In this document: positions 8,982-18,860 of the stretch, one piece after another | Numbering within the stretch: position 1 is the first letter of the stretch | How the letters are laid out: every line of letters begins with the position of its first letter | Source of the DNA: Microbacterium esteraromaticum | GTDB taxonomy: Bacteria; Actinomycetota; Actinomycetes; Actinomycetales; Microbacteriaceae | Length of the DNA: 64,000 nt | Direction: 5' to 3' | Assembly (NCBI RefSeq): GCF_016907315.1 | Contig: NZ_JAFBBS010000001.1 | Span: forward strand, 1,302,001 to 1,366,000 | Program-made: the position numbers and the translations under genes | The notes under the pieces: generated by a model | The model's input: only the letters and a program-made list of their open reading frames with translations | What the model was told of the DNA's origin: nothing | The model's database searches: none

Positions 8982-9926
8982 TCAGACCGCCTGGATCGTC
9001 CAGGAGGCCGCGTGCGACTCGCCGGAGGCGAGCGCGATCAGGCCCATTCCGGAGGTGAAGGCATCGGGGGCGCAGGTCATGGGCTCCACCGCGAGACCGA
9101 CCCGGTGCGTGGTGAGGTCGTCCGGGGTGTCTGCCGTGTGCACTTGCACCCACGGACACGCCTCGCCCCAGCTGATCGCTGTGCCCGTGCCGTCCGGCGC
9201 CCGCACTTCGACGCGCGACAGGCCGCCATCGCGATCGAGTGCGGTGAAGGCGTGGTCGATGAACGTCGTGCCGATCGGCCGCGGGGTGCGGAAGTCCCAC
9301 TGCGGATGCCTGTCGACCGGCTCGACGCAGACCGGGATCAGCCGGTCTGCGGTCACGGTCAGCACCTCGGATGCCGGAAGCGACAGCGTCCACGAGTCGA
9401 CGGCCGAGGCGCCCGAAGCGTCGGCGACGAGGTAGGGGTGCGGACCGGTGCCCCAGGGTGCGGCATCCGGACCCAGATTGCGGCCGGTGACCACCTGCGT
9501 GAGTCCTCCGGCGTCGAGCCGGTACTCGACCTCGACCTCGACGCGGAACGGATAGCCCGCCTGCGGCTCGACCACCGCGGCCAGCACGACGCGATCCGAC
9601 TCGACCACCCGATCGGCGAACTCGAGCCAGCCGACCAGTCCATGCAGGGCATGCCCGCGTGCGGGCTCGGTCAGCGGCAGCCGGTGCTGCATGCCGTCGA
9701 ACGCGTAACGACCGTCGACGACACGGTTCGGCCACGGCGCGAGCGTCGCCCCGCGGTACCCCGGACGCACGTCGTCGGCCTCGAACGGCACGACCAGGTC
9801 GCGGCCGTGGTGCGTCAGCGTGCGAAGCGTCGCGCCGACGCTCGCGATCACCGCCTCGTAGCCGTGCCCCGCGAGGGCGAGCTGGCGGCCGGAGCGCGGC
9901 CGCCCCTCGGCCTCGGTCGGCGTCAC
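8982..9926 (-). CDS. Aldose 1-epimerase (mutarotase) family protein
   Basis: 314 residues of the galactose-mutarotase-like beta-sandwich family, which interconverts alpha and beta anomers of aldoses. Visible motifs include WPNRV near the N-terminus, HALHGLVGW (~95), GPHPYL carrying the catalytic His (~162) and [10 protein letters not shown] carrying the catalytic Glu (~280). The start is GTG at 9926, overlapping the araA stop codon as GTGA, which argues for translational coupling. Its place after araA suggests that it supplies the right L-arabinose anomer to the isomerase. The exact sugar is inferred from context only. Confidence 0.88.
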   Translation of the reverse strand: MTPTEAEGRPRSGRQLALAGHGYEAVIASVGATLRTLTHHGRDLVVPFEADDVRPGYRGATLAPWPNRVVDGRYAFDGMQHRLPLTEPARGHALHGLVGWLEFADRVVESDRVVLAAVVEPQAGYPFRVEVEVEYRLDAGGLTQVVTGRNLGPDAAPWGTGPHPYLVADASGASAVDSWTLSLPASEVLTVTADRLIPVCVEPVDRHPQWDFRTPRPIGTTFIDHAFTALDRDGGLSRVEVRAPDGTGTAISWGEACPWVQVHTADTPDDLTTHRVGLAVEPMTCAPDAFTSGMGLIALASGESHAASWTIQAV

Positions 9927-11446
9927 AGCCCCTGCGCCAGGCGGTAGTAGGCCTGGTTCCAGCGCACCTGCTTCTGGAACTCGGGCAGCGTGGTGGACTC
10001 GTCGATCACGAGCAGCTCGATCTCGGCCATCTCGGCGAAGTCGCGGAACGCGTCGATCCCGACGGCCGTCGACATCACGGTGTGGTGGGCAGCGCCGGCG
10101 GTGAGCCAGGCTGCGGCGCTCGTGGTGAAGTCCGGCGCCGGCTTCCACACGGCGCGCCCCACGGGCAGCTTCGGCAGGGCGGCACGGGGCTCGACGTTCT
10201 CGACGACGTTCGCGGTGAGGCGGAACCGGTCGCGCATGTCGCTCAGCGCGACGACGACCGCGGGGCCCGGATCGGCGGTGAAGACCAGACGCACGGGGTC
10301 GCCCTTGCCGCCGATGCCGAGCGGGTGGACCTCGAGGGTGGGCTTGGCGGTGGTGAGCGAGGGCGAGACCTCGAGCATGTGCGCGCCGAGGATGAGCTCG
10401 TCGCCAGGGGTCATGTCGTAGGTGTAGTCCTCCATGAGGCTCGCGCCACCGGGCAGACCCGCCCCCATGACGTTGGCGACGCGCACGAGGATCGCCGTCT
10501 TCCAGTCGCCCTCGGCGCCGAAGCCGTACCCCTCGGCCATCAGCCGCTGCACGGCGAGACCAGGCAGCTGCTTCAGCTCGCCGAGGTCCTCGAACGACGT
10601 GGTGAAGGCGCCGAAGCCGCCCTCCTCGAGGAACGAGCGCAGGCCGATCTCGATCGCTGCGCCGTCGCGCAGCGACTGGTGACGCTCGCCGCCTGCGCGC
10701 AGCTCGGAGGCGACCTCGTACAGCTCCTCGTACTCGGCGACGAGGGCGTCGATCTCCTGCTCGGACGCGGCGGCCACGGCATCCGCCAGATCGTTCACGC
10801 CCCACGTGTTGACCTGAACGCCGAAGCGCAGCTCGGCCTCGGTCTTGTCGCCCTCGGTCACCGCGACGAAGCGCATGTTGTCGCCGAAGCGCGCGAGCTT
10901 GAGAGAGCGGGCGGCGGCGAGGCCGGCGGCGGCGCGCTGCCAGGTGCCGAGCTCCTGACGCACCCGCGGGTCGGAGGCGTGCCCGACGACGGTCTTGCGC
11001 GGCACGCCCAGCCGGGTCTGGATGTACCCGAACTCGCGGTCGCCGTGCGCCGCCTGGTTGAGATTCATGAAGTCGAAGTCGATGTCGGCCCAGGGCAGCT
11101 CGACGTTCGCCTGCGTGTGCAGGTGGGCGAGAGGCTTCTGCAGGGCATCCAGGCCGGCGATCCACATCTTCGCGGGACTGAACGTGTGCATCCACGCGAC
11201 AAGGCCGATGACGTTGTCGGCGGCGTTGGCCTCGAGCGCGATGCGCTTGATGGCGACCGAGTCGGTGAGCACCGGCTTCCAGACGATCCGCACCGGGGTC
11301 TCATCGGCCTCGTCGAGCAGGTGCGCGATCTGCTGCGACTGCTCGGCGACCTGCGCGAGCGTCTCAGGACCGTACAGGTGCTGACTGCCGGTGAGGAACC
11401 AGACCTCGTACTCGTCGAGGGCGGTGGTGAGCGGCGTGCGGGTCAT
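9923..11446 (-). CDS. araA: L-arabinose isomerase
   Basis: 507 residues, matching AraA length, which converts L-arabinose to L-ribulose. Conserved elements include the N-terminal [11 protein letters not shown], the [10 protein letters not shown] block, [12 protein letters not shown] with an active-site Glu (equivalent to E. coli Glu306), LMEDYTYDM (second Glu), GAHMLEVSP and GAAHHTVMS (metal-binding His). The start ATG at 11446 has AAGGA upstream. It sits 44 bp after the kinase gene and overlaps the epimerase gene by four bases. The araD-araB-araA order on one transcript makes the assignment firm. Confidence 0.97.
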   Translation of the reverse strand: MTRTPLTTALDEYEVWFLTGSQHLYGPETLAQVAEQSQQIAHLLDEADETPVRIVWKPVLTDSVAIKRIALEANAADNVIGLVAWMHTFSPAKMWIAGLDALQKPLAHLHTQANVELPWADIDFDFMNLNQAAHGDREFGYIQTRLGVPRKTVVGHASDPRVRQELGTWQRAAAGLAAARSLKLARFGDNMRFVAVTEGDKTEAELRFGVQVNTWGVNDLADAVAAASEQEIDALVAEYEELYEVASELRAGGERHQSLRDGAAIEIGLRSFLEEGGFGAFTTSFEDLGELKQLPGLAVQRLMAEGYGFGAEGDWKTAILVRVANVMGAGLPGGASLMEDYTYDMTPGDELILGAHMLEVSPSLTTAKPTLEVHPLGIGGKGDPVRLVFTADPGPAVVVALSDMRDRFRLTANVVENVEPRAALPKLPVGRAVWKPAPDFTTSAAAWLTAGAAHHTVMSTAVGIDAFRDFAEMAEIELLVIDESTTLPEFQKQVRWNQAYYRLAQGL

Positions 11447-11490
11447 GGGGTTCCTTGCGTTCTGGCGTGCGGCTGGTGCGGTCGAGGGGG

Positions 11491-13059
11491 TCAGAGAGCG
11501 GCGACCGCGGCGACCTCGACGGCGATGCCGGCGCGGTAGCGGTCGAGATAGGCGGCGTATCCGGCGACGTCGTCGGCCATCGGTTCGGCGACCCGGATGG
11601 CGGCACCGGCGAACACACGCTCGGCGAGGTGATCGCCGAGCGGACGGTCGGATCCGAGGTACGCCGCGAGCACGGCGATGCCCCAGGCTCCGCCTTCGGA
11701 TGCCGTGTCGCCGACGGCGACGGGGGCGTTCAGCGCTCCCGCGAGGAAGCGCTGCGCGACGCCGGCCGTGCGGAAGATGCCACCGTGCGCGAACATCCGG
11801 TCGATCGCCACGCCCTCGCCCGCGAGCACCTGCATGCCCAGGGCCAGGGTGCCGAAGACGCCGTACAGCTGGCTGCGCATGACGTTGGCCAGCGTGAAGC
11901 GGCTGTCGGGGGTGCGAACGAAGAGCGGGCGGCCCTCGTCGGTGCCGGTGATCGGCTCGCCCGCGAGGTGATTGTAAGCGAGCAGACCGCCCGCGTCCGG
12001 TTCTCCGTCGAGCGCCTCGCGGAACAGGGTCTCGAAGACGGCATCCGCCGAGTGCGGGGTTCCGGATGCCTCGGCGAACCGCGCGAACATGCCCACCCAG
12101 GCCGCCAGCTCGCTGGCGCCGTTGTTGCAGTGCACCATCGCGACGGCGTCACCCGCGGGCGTGGTGACCAGGTCGAGCTCATGGTGCACTTCGGCGAGCG
12201 GACGCTCGAGCACGACCATCGCGAAGATGCTGGTGCCGGCGCTGACGTTTCCGGTTCGGGGAGCCGTGGCGTTCGTCGCGACCATCCCGGTGCCTGCGTC
12301 GCCCTCAGGCGGACAGAACGGGATGCCGGGCTGCAGCGCTCCGGTCGGGTCGAGCAGCGCGGCCCCGGCGGTCGTCAGCGCACCGGCCTCGGCACCGGCG
12401 ACCAGCACCTCGGGCAGCAGCGCGCGCAGGTCGCCGCCGGTGTGGGCGTCGTACCGCTCGATGAGCGGCTGATCGTAGTCGCGCGTCGCCGAGTCGATCG
12501 GGAACATGCCCGATGCGTCGCCGATGCCGAGCACGCGCCGCCCCGTCAGCTGCCAGTGCACGTAGCCGGCGAGCGTCGTGAAGAACCGCACCTCGTCGGC
12601 GTGCGGCTCGGCGTCGAGCTGGGCCTGGCGCAGATGGGCGATCGACCAGCGCAGCGGGATGTTGACGCCGAGCAGCTCGGTCAGCTCGGCTGCCGCAGGG
12701 CCGGTGTTCGTGTTGCGCCAGGTGCGGAACGGCACGAGCAGGTCACCCGAGCGGTCGAACGCGAGGTAGCCGTGCATCATGGCCGAGATGCCGATGGTGC
12801 CGAAGGTGGAGGGGCGGATGCCGTAGCGGTCGTACGCATCCGCGATGAGGCCGGCGTAGGCCTCTTGCAGGCCGTTCCACACGGCGTCGAGCGAGTAGGT
12901 CCACAGGCGGTTCTCGAACCGGTTCTCCCAGTCGTGGAAGCCGGTCGCGAGCACCTCGTGGGTGTCGGCGTCGATCAGGCAGGCCTTGATGCGCGTCGAG
13001 CCCAGCTCGATGCCGAGCGCTGTGCGGCCCGAGCGGATGGCCTCTGCGGTGGCGCTCAT
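11491..13059 (-). CDS. araB: L-ribulokinase (FGGY-family carbohydrate kinase)
   Basis: 522 residues with the FGGY-kinase N-terminal [15 protein letters not shown] phosphate-binding motif and the [12 protein letters not shown] region before the second actin-like domain. FGGY kinases phosphorylate open-chain sugars, and the position between araD and araA points to L-ribulose as substrate. The sequence is of the branch found in actinobacterial and Bacteroides arabinose loci rather than the E. coli AraB type, so relatives are sometimes labelled xylulokinase. The start codon overlaps the araD stop as ATGA. Confidence 0.88.
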   Translation of the reverse strand: MSATAEAIRSGRTALGIELGSTRIKACLIDADTHEVLATGFHDWENRFENRLWTYSLDAVWNGLQEAYAGLIADAYDRYGIRPSTFGTIGISAMMHGYLAFDRSGDLLVPFRTWRNTNTGPAAAELTELLGVNIPLRWSIAHLRQAQLDAEPHADEVRFFTTLAGYVHWQLTGRRVLGIGDASGMFPIDSATRDYDQPLIERYDAHTGGDLRALLPEVLVAGAEAGALTTAGAALLDPTGALQPGIPFCPPEGDAGTGMVATNATAPRTGNVSAGTSIFAMVVLERPLAEVHHELDLVTTPAGDAVAMVHCNNGASELAAWVGMFARFAEASGTPHSADAVFETLFREALDGEPDAGGLLAYNHLAGEPITGTDEGRPLFVRTPDSRFTLANVMRSQLYGVFGTLALGMQVLAGEGVAIDRMFAHGGIFRTAGVAQRFLAGALNAPVAVGDTASEGGAWGIAVLAAYLGSDRPLGDHLAERVFAGAAIRVAEPMADDVAGYAAYLDRYRAGIAVEVAAVAAL

Positions 13060-13790
13060 CGGCGGGCATCCGAGTTCTGGCCGTAGACGTTCTGGTACCG
13101 GTCGTACAGGCTGTCGATCGCAGCCTGCGGGATGGGGATGAGCGGCCCCGCCTCCCGTGCGTGGTGCACGGTGCGGGCGACGTCCTCGACCATGACGGCC
13201 GCCTTCACCGCGTCCTTCGCGTCGACGCCGATCGTGAACGGGCCGTGGTTCTGCATGAGCACTGCGCGCGAGCGATGCCCCGTGAGCGTGTCGACGATCC
13301 CGCGGCCGATCGAGTCGTCGCCGATGATCGCGAAGGGTCCGACCGGAATCGGACCGCCGAACTCGTCGGCCATGGCCGTGATCACGCAGGGGATCTCCTC
13401 TCCCCTGGCGGCCCAGGCGACCGCGTAGGTCGAGTGGGTGTGCACCACCCCGCCGACCTGTGGCATGTGGCGGTACACGTAGGCGTGGGCGGCGGTGTCG
13501 CTCGACGGCGAGCGGTCGCCGCCTTCGCTGCCTGGCACGACGTTGCCGTCGAGGTCGCAGAGGATCATGTTCTCCGGTGCGAGGTCGTCGTAGCTCACCC
13601 CGGACGGCTTGATGACGAACAGGTCGGCGGTGCCGTCGTCTGAGAGGCGGACGCGTCCTGAGACGTTGCCACCGGTCCAGACGACGAGACCGTAGCGGAC
13701 GAGTTCGCCGTGCAGGCGGGCGACGTCGGCGCGGACGGATCGGATCGCTGCCTCGACCTCGGGGGTGAAGGCGGGAACTGCACTGGTCAC
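13056..13790 (-). CDS. araD: L-ribulose-5-phosphate 4-epimerase
   Basis: 244 residues of the class II aldolase/epimerase family, which makes D-xylulose 5-phosphate from L-ribulose 5-phosphate. Seen are TGGNVSGR and KPSG (phosphate binding), [11 protein letters not shown] (zinc-binding HxH) and NHGPFTIG with the later metal ligand region. GTG at 13790 is taken as the start because GAGG stands a few bases upstream; an ATG at 13826 would lie inside the operator region. It is the first gene of araDBA, behind a perfect 18-bp palindrome. Confidence 0.94.
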   Translation of the reverse strand: MTSAVPAFTPEVEAAIRSVRADVARLHGELVRYGLVVWTGGNVSGRVRLSDDGTADLFVIKPSGVSYDDLAPENMILCDLDGNVVPGSEGGDRSPSSDTAAHAYVYRHMPQVGGVVHTHSTYAVAWAARGEEIPCVITAMADEFGGPIPVGPFAIIGDDSIGRGIVDTLTGHRSRAVLMQNHGPFTIGVDAKDAVKAAVMVEDVARTVHHAREAGPLIPIPQAAIDSLYDRYQNVYGQNSDARR

Positions 13791-13811
13791 GGGCACCTCA
13801 TCACGCCGGTC

Positions 13812-13829
13812 ACTGTGACCGGTCACAGT
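13812..13829. promoter_or_regulatory. Perfect 18-bp operator palindrome in front of araD
   Basis: ACTGTGACCGGTCACAGT is a perfect inverted repeat. It also overlaps a second palindrome, CCGGTCACTGTGACCGG (13806-13822), and a further TGTGAC half-site at 13834. The central CpG and TGTGACCGGTCACA core fit a LacI-family repressor, probably the neighbouring gene at 14054-15064. It lies just downstream of the possible -10 of the araD promoter, covering the expected start of transcription. Confidence 0.8.
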
Positions 13830-13830
13830 C

Positions 13831-13860
13831 AGTGTGACACCGGCACCCGGCGAGCGTCAA
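13831..13860 (-). promoter_or_regulatory. Possible araD promoter
   Basis: TTGACG (13860-13855) and CACACT (13836-13831) are separated by 18 bp on the minus strand, with the operator palindrome directly downstream. The -35 is good and the -10 is weak. Confidence 0.45.
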
Positions 13861-13989
13861 GGGCGCAGTGCGCGAGATGCGTGCGTCACAACTCAGGAGA
13901 TCCGCGGCCAGCGCCGGCACACATTCCCGGAATCCCGTGGCCGGTGCGGCCGCACGTGCGGCGGATCTCCTGAGTTAGGGCGCAGTGCG
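13861..13989. repeat. Intergenic element with 16-bp inverted repeats and 12-bp direct repeats
   Basis: AACTCAGGAGATCCGC (13890-13905) is perfectly inverted at 13961-13976. GGGCGCAGTGCG occurs directly repeated at 13861-13872 and 13978-13989, bracketing the structure. It has no coding capacity. It may be a REP/MITE-like element or a large transcript hairpin downstream of the LacI gene. Confidence 0.55.
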
Positions 13990-14053
13990 GCCGCAAGTGC
14001 GCGGCTCTCGCCCTGCGCGGAGCGGGCCGGTCGCGGGTCAGGCCGGTCGCGGG

Positions 14054-15064
14054 TCAGCGCGGCGTTGCGATCGAGTCGCGCCGCACCAGCACCGGCTCCA
14101 CCGGCGCGAGATCGGATGCTGCGGCGTCCGCTCCGCCGAGCAGGGCGGCAACCGCGCGCCGCGCAAGCTCATCGAAGTCCTGCCGCACGGTCGTGAGCTT
14201 CGGCCAGTAGTACGCGGCGTCCGGGACATCGTCGAAGCCGACGACGCTGATGTCGCCTGGTACCGACAGCCCCGCCTCGTGCAGCCCGCCGAGCAGGCCG
14301 AGCGCCATCTGGTCGTTCGCCGCGAACACCGCGGTGACCCTCGAGTCGCGGATCGCGGCGGTGGCGGAGTAGCCGGAGCCCGCCGACCAGTCCCCCGCGA
14401 GCACCGGGCCGGGCTCCAGCCCGCGGGCCGCGAGCTCGGCGGTGAAGCCATCGGCACGGGACTCCGCCTCGAGCCAGTCGGCTGGTCCGGCCAGATGGGC
14501 GATCCGGGTGTGCCCTGCATCCGCCAGTGCGGCGACGGCCAATCTGGCGCCTGCGACCTGGTCGACCGAGAGACCGCGCGCGCCGCGATCCGAGGAGTGC
14601 AGGGTGACGACCGGCACGCCGATGCGCAGTTCGTCGAGCGCCTCGAGGGTGCCGGCGTGGGGCGCGACGACGACGATGCCCTCCACGCCCTGGGCGACCA
14701 GATGCTCGACAGCCGAGACGACGGCGGCGGCGTCCCCGGCGTCCGCGAACGCGGCGCTCACCCAGTAGCCGACCTCTCGGGCCGAGGCCTCGATTGCGGC
14801 GATGCTGCGCGAGGGACCGTACTGCAGGGCATCCGAGGCGAGCACTCCGAGGGTTCGGGATCGGCGGGTGCCGAGTGCGCGCGCCGCATTGTTCATGCGG
14901 TAGCCGAGCTCAGCCATGGCCGCGAGCACGCGCTCTCGCGTCGCCGTCGCGACCTCCGGATGCTCGTTGAGCACCCGCGACACGGTCTGACGCGAGACCC
15001 CGGCGAGCGCGGCGACCTCGCGCACACCCGCCGTGCGCTGGGGCGCCTGACCTGATCCGCTCAT
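14054..15064 (-). CDS. LacI-family transcriptional regulator, probable repressor of araDBA
   Basis: 336 residues: an N-terminal LacI helix-turn-helix (VREVAALAGVSRQTVSRVLN, residues ~14-33), a hinge region, and a periplasmic-binding-protein-like effector domain with VVGFDDVP near the C-terminus. It sits between the transporter genes and araDBA, 25 bp after the second permease. A perfect LacI-type palindrome lies between its stop codon and araD, so it is the best candidate for binding there. Its effector domain closely resembles the second LacI gene of the locus (21539-22558), with shared blocks such as GDWSA and LTTVRQDF, pointing to a duplication. Confidence 0.9.
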   Translation of the reverse strand: MSGSGQAPQRTAGVREVAALAGVSRQTVSRVLNEHPEVATATRERVLAAMAELGYRMNNAARALGTRRSRTLGVLASDALQYGPSRSIAAIEASAREVGYWVSAAFADAGDAAAVVSAVEHLVAQGVEGIVVVAPHAGTLEALDELRIGVPVVTLHSSDRGARGLSVDQVAGARLAVAALADAGHTRIAHLAGPADWLEAESRADGFTAELAARGLEPGPVLAGDWSAGSGYSATAAIRDSRVTAVFAANDQMALGLLGGLHEAGLSVPGDISVVGFDDVPDAAYYWPKLTTVRQDFDELARRAVAALLGGADAAASDLAPVEPVLVRRDSIATPR

Positions 15065-15089
15065 CGTCCCGAGTGTACGGCCCGTCGCG

Positions 15090-16127
15090 CTACTCCTTCT
15101 TGCGGGTGACCGCGCGCTGCAGCAGCACGAACACGAGCAGGATGCCGCCGGTGATGATCGTCGTCATCTCGGGCGGAATGCCGCCGTCCCTCGTGATGAG
15201 GACCGTCATGAGGCCCAGCACGAGCGCGCCGACGACCGATCCGAGCACGTAGCCGTACGCGCCCGTGAGCACCGTGCCGCCGATGACCGCGGCCGCGATG
15301 GCGTCGAGCTCCCAGCCGATGCCGGTGATGTTCTGCGCGGTGCCGAGGCGAGCGGTGTAGAGCACAGCGGCGAGACCCGCCAGGGCTCCGCTGATCACAT
15401 AGACGAGCACCTTGGTGCGATGAACCGGCAGGCCCATGAGCAGCGCCGAGTTCTCGGAGCCGCCGATCGCGTACACGGTGCGACCGGTGCGCGTGCGGTG
15501 CAGCACGAAGAACGCGGCGAGTACGACGATCACGGCGACGATCACCGCCGGAGTGACGGTCAGGTCGTTGACCTTGGGCCCGTCGATGAGCTTGATCTTC
15601 TCGCCGATCCACCGCAGGCCCGAGTCCTCGGGCAGCCGCTCGGGCTGCGTGCTCAGCAGCGAGGCGAGCCCTCGCCCGAGGAACATCATCGCGAGCGTGG
15701 CGATGAACGGCTGCACGTTGAAGTAGCGGATCAGCACGCCGGAGACGAGGCCGAACACAGCGCCGATGACGATCATCGTCACCGCGACCGCGAACGGGTT
15801 CCATCCGGCGTTCACCAGCATCACGCCCGCGACCGACGAGAAGGCGATGATCGAGCCGACCGACAGGTCTATGCCGCCCGTGATGATGACGAACGTCAGG
15901 GCGACCGCGAGCACGATGAGGTGCGCATTGTTGATGAGCAGGTTCGACAGGGTGCTGGCCTGCACGATGCGCCCGTACGCGATCTCGCCGTAGACGATCA
16001 TGCCGACGAAGATGACGACCGAGGCGATGGTCGGCAGCACCGACGGGTTCGAGGTGACGCTGCGCCCGACTCGGGCGGCGAGCGCCGCACCGGCGGGGCG
16101 GGCGGGGGTCGCGGTCGCGGAGCTCAT
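15090..16127 (-). CDS. CUT2-type sugar ABC transporter permease (YjfF-like)
   Basis: 345 residues with about nine hydrophobic segments of the ribose/arabinose/galactofuranose permease family. The conserved GGIDLSVGSI loop follows the third membrane segment. ATG at 16127 is preceded by AGGAGG and overlaps the previous permease stop as ATGA. Together with the genes above it has the order binding protein-ATPase-permease-permease, as in the E. coli YtfQ-YtfR-YtfT-YjfF furanose transporter. It should form the membrane channel as a heterodimer with the neighbouring permease. The arabinose context suggests uptake of L-arabinofuranose or a related furanose. Confidence 0.9.
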   Translation of the reverse strand: MSSATATPARPAGAALAARVGRSVTSNPSVLPTIASVVIFVGMIVYGEIAYGRIVQASTLSNLLINNAHLIVLAVALTFVIITGGIDLSVGSIIAFSSVAGVMLVNAGWNPFAVAVTMIVIGAVFGLVSGVLIRYFNVQPFIATLAMMFLGRGLASLLSTQPERLPEDSGLRWIGEKIKLIDGPKVNDLTVTPAVIVAVIVVLAAFFVLHRTRTGRTVYAIGGSENSALLMGLPVHRTKVLVYVISGALAGLAAVLYTARLGTAQNITGIGWELDAIAAAVIGGTVLTGAYGYVLGSVVGALVLGLMTVLITRDGGIPPEMTTIITGGILLVFVLLQRAVTRKKE

Positions 16128-17194
16128 GCCGCCACCTCCTTCTTCGGTGCGTCGACGCTCGGGGCGGTGGCGGCCGACCTCCGCCGGCGGAACCATGCCC
16201 GCACGCGGTCGGACTGCAGCAGGCAGATGACGATGATGACGAGCGCCTTGAACGCCGGAGTAGCCGACGACGAGACGCCGAGGAACAGCACGGTCTTGTC
16301 GAGGGTGGCGATCAGGAGCGCTCCGACGAACGCGCCCGAGAGCGAGAACTTGCCGCCCATGAGAGAGGCTCCGCCGATGACGACGGCGAGGATGGCGTCG
16401 AGCTCGAGCTGGTATCCGGTGCGGGAGATGTCGACGGTCATCACGCTGCCGACCGACATGACGCCTGCGACACCCGCGAGCACGCCGCTGAGGATGTAGG
16501 CGGTCAGCAGCAGCCCCTTCGGCTTGATCCCGGCCATCCGGCTGGCCTTGGGGTTGATGCCGATCGCCTCGATCATGAGGCCGAGGGCGCTGCGCCGCAC
16601 GACCCAGGCGACGGCGATCACGATCGCGACCGCGAGGATGAAGACGACGGGGATGCCGAGGACGTAGCCGTTGGCGATCCACCGGTACGACTCGTTGGAT
16701 GCCGCGGTGTTCTGCCCGCCCGTGATCACCTTGGCGATGCCGCGGCCGGCGAGCATGAGCACCAGGGTCGCGATGAACGGCTGCAGCCCGACATAGGCGA
16801 CGAGCACGCCGTTGACGGCGCCGAGCGCCGCTGTGACGAGCAGCGACAGCCCGACCGCGGTGAACGCCGCGCCGGCGGATCCGGTCGCACCCGGTCCGCT
16901 GAGGAACTCCATCGACACCGCTCCGGCGACGGCCATCATCGAGCCGACCGAGAGGTCGATGCCCGCGGTCGCGATCACCAGCGACATGCCGATCGCGATC
17001 ATCATGATCGGGGCCGCCTGGCGCAGGATGTCGATCACGTTGCCGACCAGGTTGCCGTTGTTGGGGTTGATCGAGATGGCGAGATAGCCGGGGTCCTTCA
17101 TCACGTTGAGCACGAGCAGCGCGACGATCGCGATGATGCCCCAGAAGAACGGCTTGTGGATGAGGTCTCGCCAGACGGCGGTCGCGTTGTTCAT
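16124..17194 (-). CDS. CUT2-type sugar ABC transporter permease (YtfT-like)
   Basis: 356 residues with multiple membrane segments and the AGIDLSVGSMMA motif characteristic of this permease family. The start ATG at 17194 has GAGGAGG upstream and overlaps the ATPase stop by four bases. Its stop overlaps the start of the second permease. It is the partner channel subunit of the 15090-16127 product. Confidence 0.9.
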   Translation of the reverse strand: MNNATAVWRDLIHKPFFWGIIAIVALLVLNVMKDPGYLAISINPNNGNLVGNVIDILRQAAPIMMIAIGMSLVIATAGIDLSVGSMMAVAGAVSMEFLSGPGATGSAGAAFTAVGLSLLVTAALGAVNGVLVAYVGLQPFIATLVLMLAGRGIAKVITGGQNTAASNESYRWIANGYVLGIPVVFILAVAIVIAVAWVVRRSALGLMIEAIGINPKASRMAGIKPKGLLLTAYILSGVLAGVAGVMSVGSVMTVDISRTGYQLELDAILAVVIGGASLMGGKFSLSGAFVGALLIATLDKTVLFLGVSSSATPAFKALVIIVICLLQSDRVRAWFRRRRSAATAPSVDAPKKEVAA

Positions 17195-18798
17195 CGCGCG
17201 CCCTCCTCTGCGGTCGTTGCGGTGATGGTCTCGGGCAGGGCGCCCTGCGCGTCGTCGAGCGTGGCTGCCGCGGCATCCGTCCCGTGCGCCGCGATGACGT
17301 CGACGATCTCCTGGGCCGTCACGTCGGGCCCGTTCTGGATCTCGCCGATCTTCTCATGGTCCTTGAGCACGACGATCCGCTCCGAGAGGCGCACGACCTC
17401 TTCGAGCTCCGATGAGATGAACACGACGGCGACCCCTTCTTCGGCGAGCGCCGCGACGGCCTCCTGGATCTCCGCCTTGGCTCCGACGTCGATACCGCGG
17501 GTCGGCTCGTCGAGGATCAGCACCTCGGGCTGGGTCGCGAGCCAGCGGCCGAGCAGCACCTTCTGCTGGTTGCCGCCGGAGAGGTTCTTGATGAGGCGGT
17601 TGGGGTCGGCCGGGCGCACGTTCAGCTCGGCGATGTACTTCGCGACGAGGGCATCCTGCTCCCGCCGCGGGATGGGTCTGGCCCACCCGCGTTCCGCCTG
17701 CACGGCGAGGATGATGTTCTCGCGCACGGTCAGGTCGCCGACGATCCCCTCGTCTCGACGGTTCTCGGTCGAGAAGGCGATGCGCTGGGCCAGCCCCTCG
17801 GCGGGCGACGTGATGCTGACGCTGCGCCCGCGCAGCGACAGCTCCCCCTGGTCGGGGCGATCGGCGCCGTAGAGCAGGCGGGCGAGTTCTGTGCGGCCGG
17901 AGCCGAGCAGGCCGGCGAGGCCGACCACCTCGCCAGGGCGGATGTCGAGGTCGGTGGGCTCGACGGATCCCCGGCGGCCGATTCCGGATGCGGAGAGCAG
18001 CGGCTGCTCATCGGATGCGCGCGGGGCGGTGCGGCGGTTTCCGCCGAGCGACTTCAGTGCATCGAGGTCTTTGCCGATCATCTTCGAGATCAGCGCGTGC
18101 CGGTCGAGCTCGCGCGTGAGGTACTCGCCCTCGTAGCGTCCGTTGCGCAGCACCGTGAGGCGGTCGCTGATCGCGTAGATCTGGTCGAGGAAGTGCGAGA
18201 CGAAGAGGATCGCGACGCCCTGATCGCGGAGGGTCCGCATCACGCGGAACAGCCCGTCGACCTCGGCGGCGTCGAGGCTCGACGTCGGCTCGTCGAGGAT
18301 GAGCACCTTGGCCTTGATGGCCATAGCGCGGCTGATCGCGACGAGCTGCTGCATCGCGATCGAGAGAGTGGAGAGCGGCCTGCGGGTGTCGAGCCGGTCG
18401 AGTCCGAGGCGGGCGAGCGCGTCGGTCGCCGCGCGGTGGGTGGCTCGCCAGTCGACGCCGAACGGCCCCCGCACCTCGTGCCCGAGCATGACGTTCTCGC
18501 CGATGCTGAGGTTGGGTGCGAGGTTCACCTCTTGGTAGACGGTGGAGATCCCGGCATCCTGAGCGTCGCCGGTTCCGGCGAACCGCCTCTCCTGCCCGGC
18601 CACCACGATCGCTCCGGAGTCGATCCGGTAGACGCCGGTGAGCGCCTTGATGAGGGTGGACTTGCCGGCGCCGTTCTCGCCCATCAGGGCGTGCACCTCT
18701 CCGGGGAAGAGGCGGAACTCGACGTCGTCCAGAGCCTTCACCCCGGGGAACTCGATCGAGATCCCGCGCATCTGCACGATGGGCAGTTCTTCGGTCAT
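17191..18798 (-). CDS. Sugar ABC transporter ATP-binding protein with two nucleotide-binding domains (YtfR-like)
   Basis: 535 residues with tandem ABC domains. The first has Walker A GENGAGKST, signature LSIAMQQLVAISRA and Walker B LILDEPTSSLD. The second has the usual modified Walker A GLLGSGRTE, signature LSGGNQQKVLLG and LILDEPTRGIDVG. It powers import by the adjacent permeases. Start ATG 18798 is chosen for its GGAGAG site and because the preceding residues to an upstream in-frame ATG look like non-coding sequence. A ~35-residue Ala/Thr-rich tail follows the second domain. A paralogue lies upstream at 20013-21542. Confidence 0.93.
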   Translation of the reverse strand: MTEELPIVQMRGISIEFPGVKALDDVEFRLFPGEVHALMGENGAGKSTLIKALTGVYRIDSGAIVVAGQERRFAGTGDAQDAGISTVYQEVNLAPNLSIGENVMLGHEVRGPFGVDWRATHRAATDALARLGLDRLDTRRPLSTLSIAMQQLVAISRAMAIKAKVLILDEPTSSLDAAEVDGLFRVMRTLRDQGVAILFVSHFLDQIYAISDRLTVLRNGRYEGEYLTRELDRHALISKMIGKDLDALKSLGGNRRTAPRASDEQPLLSASGIGRRGSVEPTDLDIRPGEVVGLAGLLGSGRTELARLLYGADRPDQGELSLRGRSVSITSPAEGLAQRIAFSTENRRDEGIVGDLTVRENIILAVQAERGWARPIPRREQDALVAKYIAELNVRPADPNRLIKNLSGGNQQKVLLGRWLATQPEVLILDEPTRGIDVGAKAEIQEAVAALAEEGVAVVFISSELEEVVRLSERIVVLKDHEKIGEIQNGPDVTAQEIVDVIAAHGTDAAAATLDDAQGALPETITATTAEEGAR

Positions 18799-18860
18799 CG
18801 CTGTCTCTCCGTCTGGGTCGACGAGGCCGGGTGGCGCAGCGCGCGCCACCCGGCTCCCGG

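Noticed and set aside
8982..11195. Extending the aldose epimerase upstream through the araA region in frame
   Set aside because: The added part is an Arg-rich shadow of araA. GTG at 9926 overlaps the araA stop as GTGA and gives a family-length protein.
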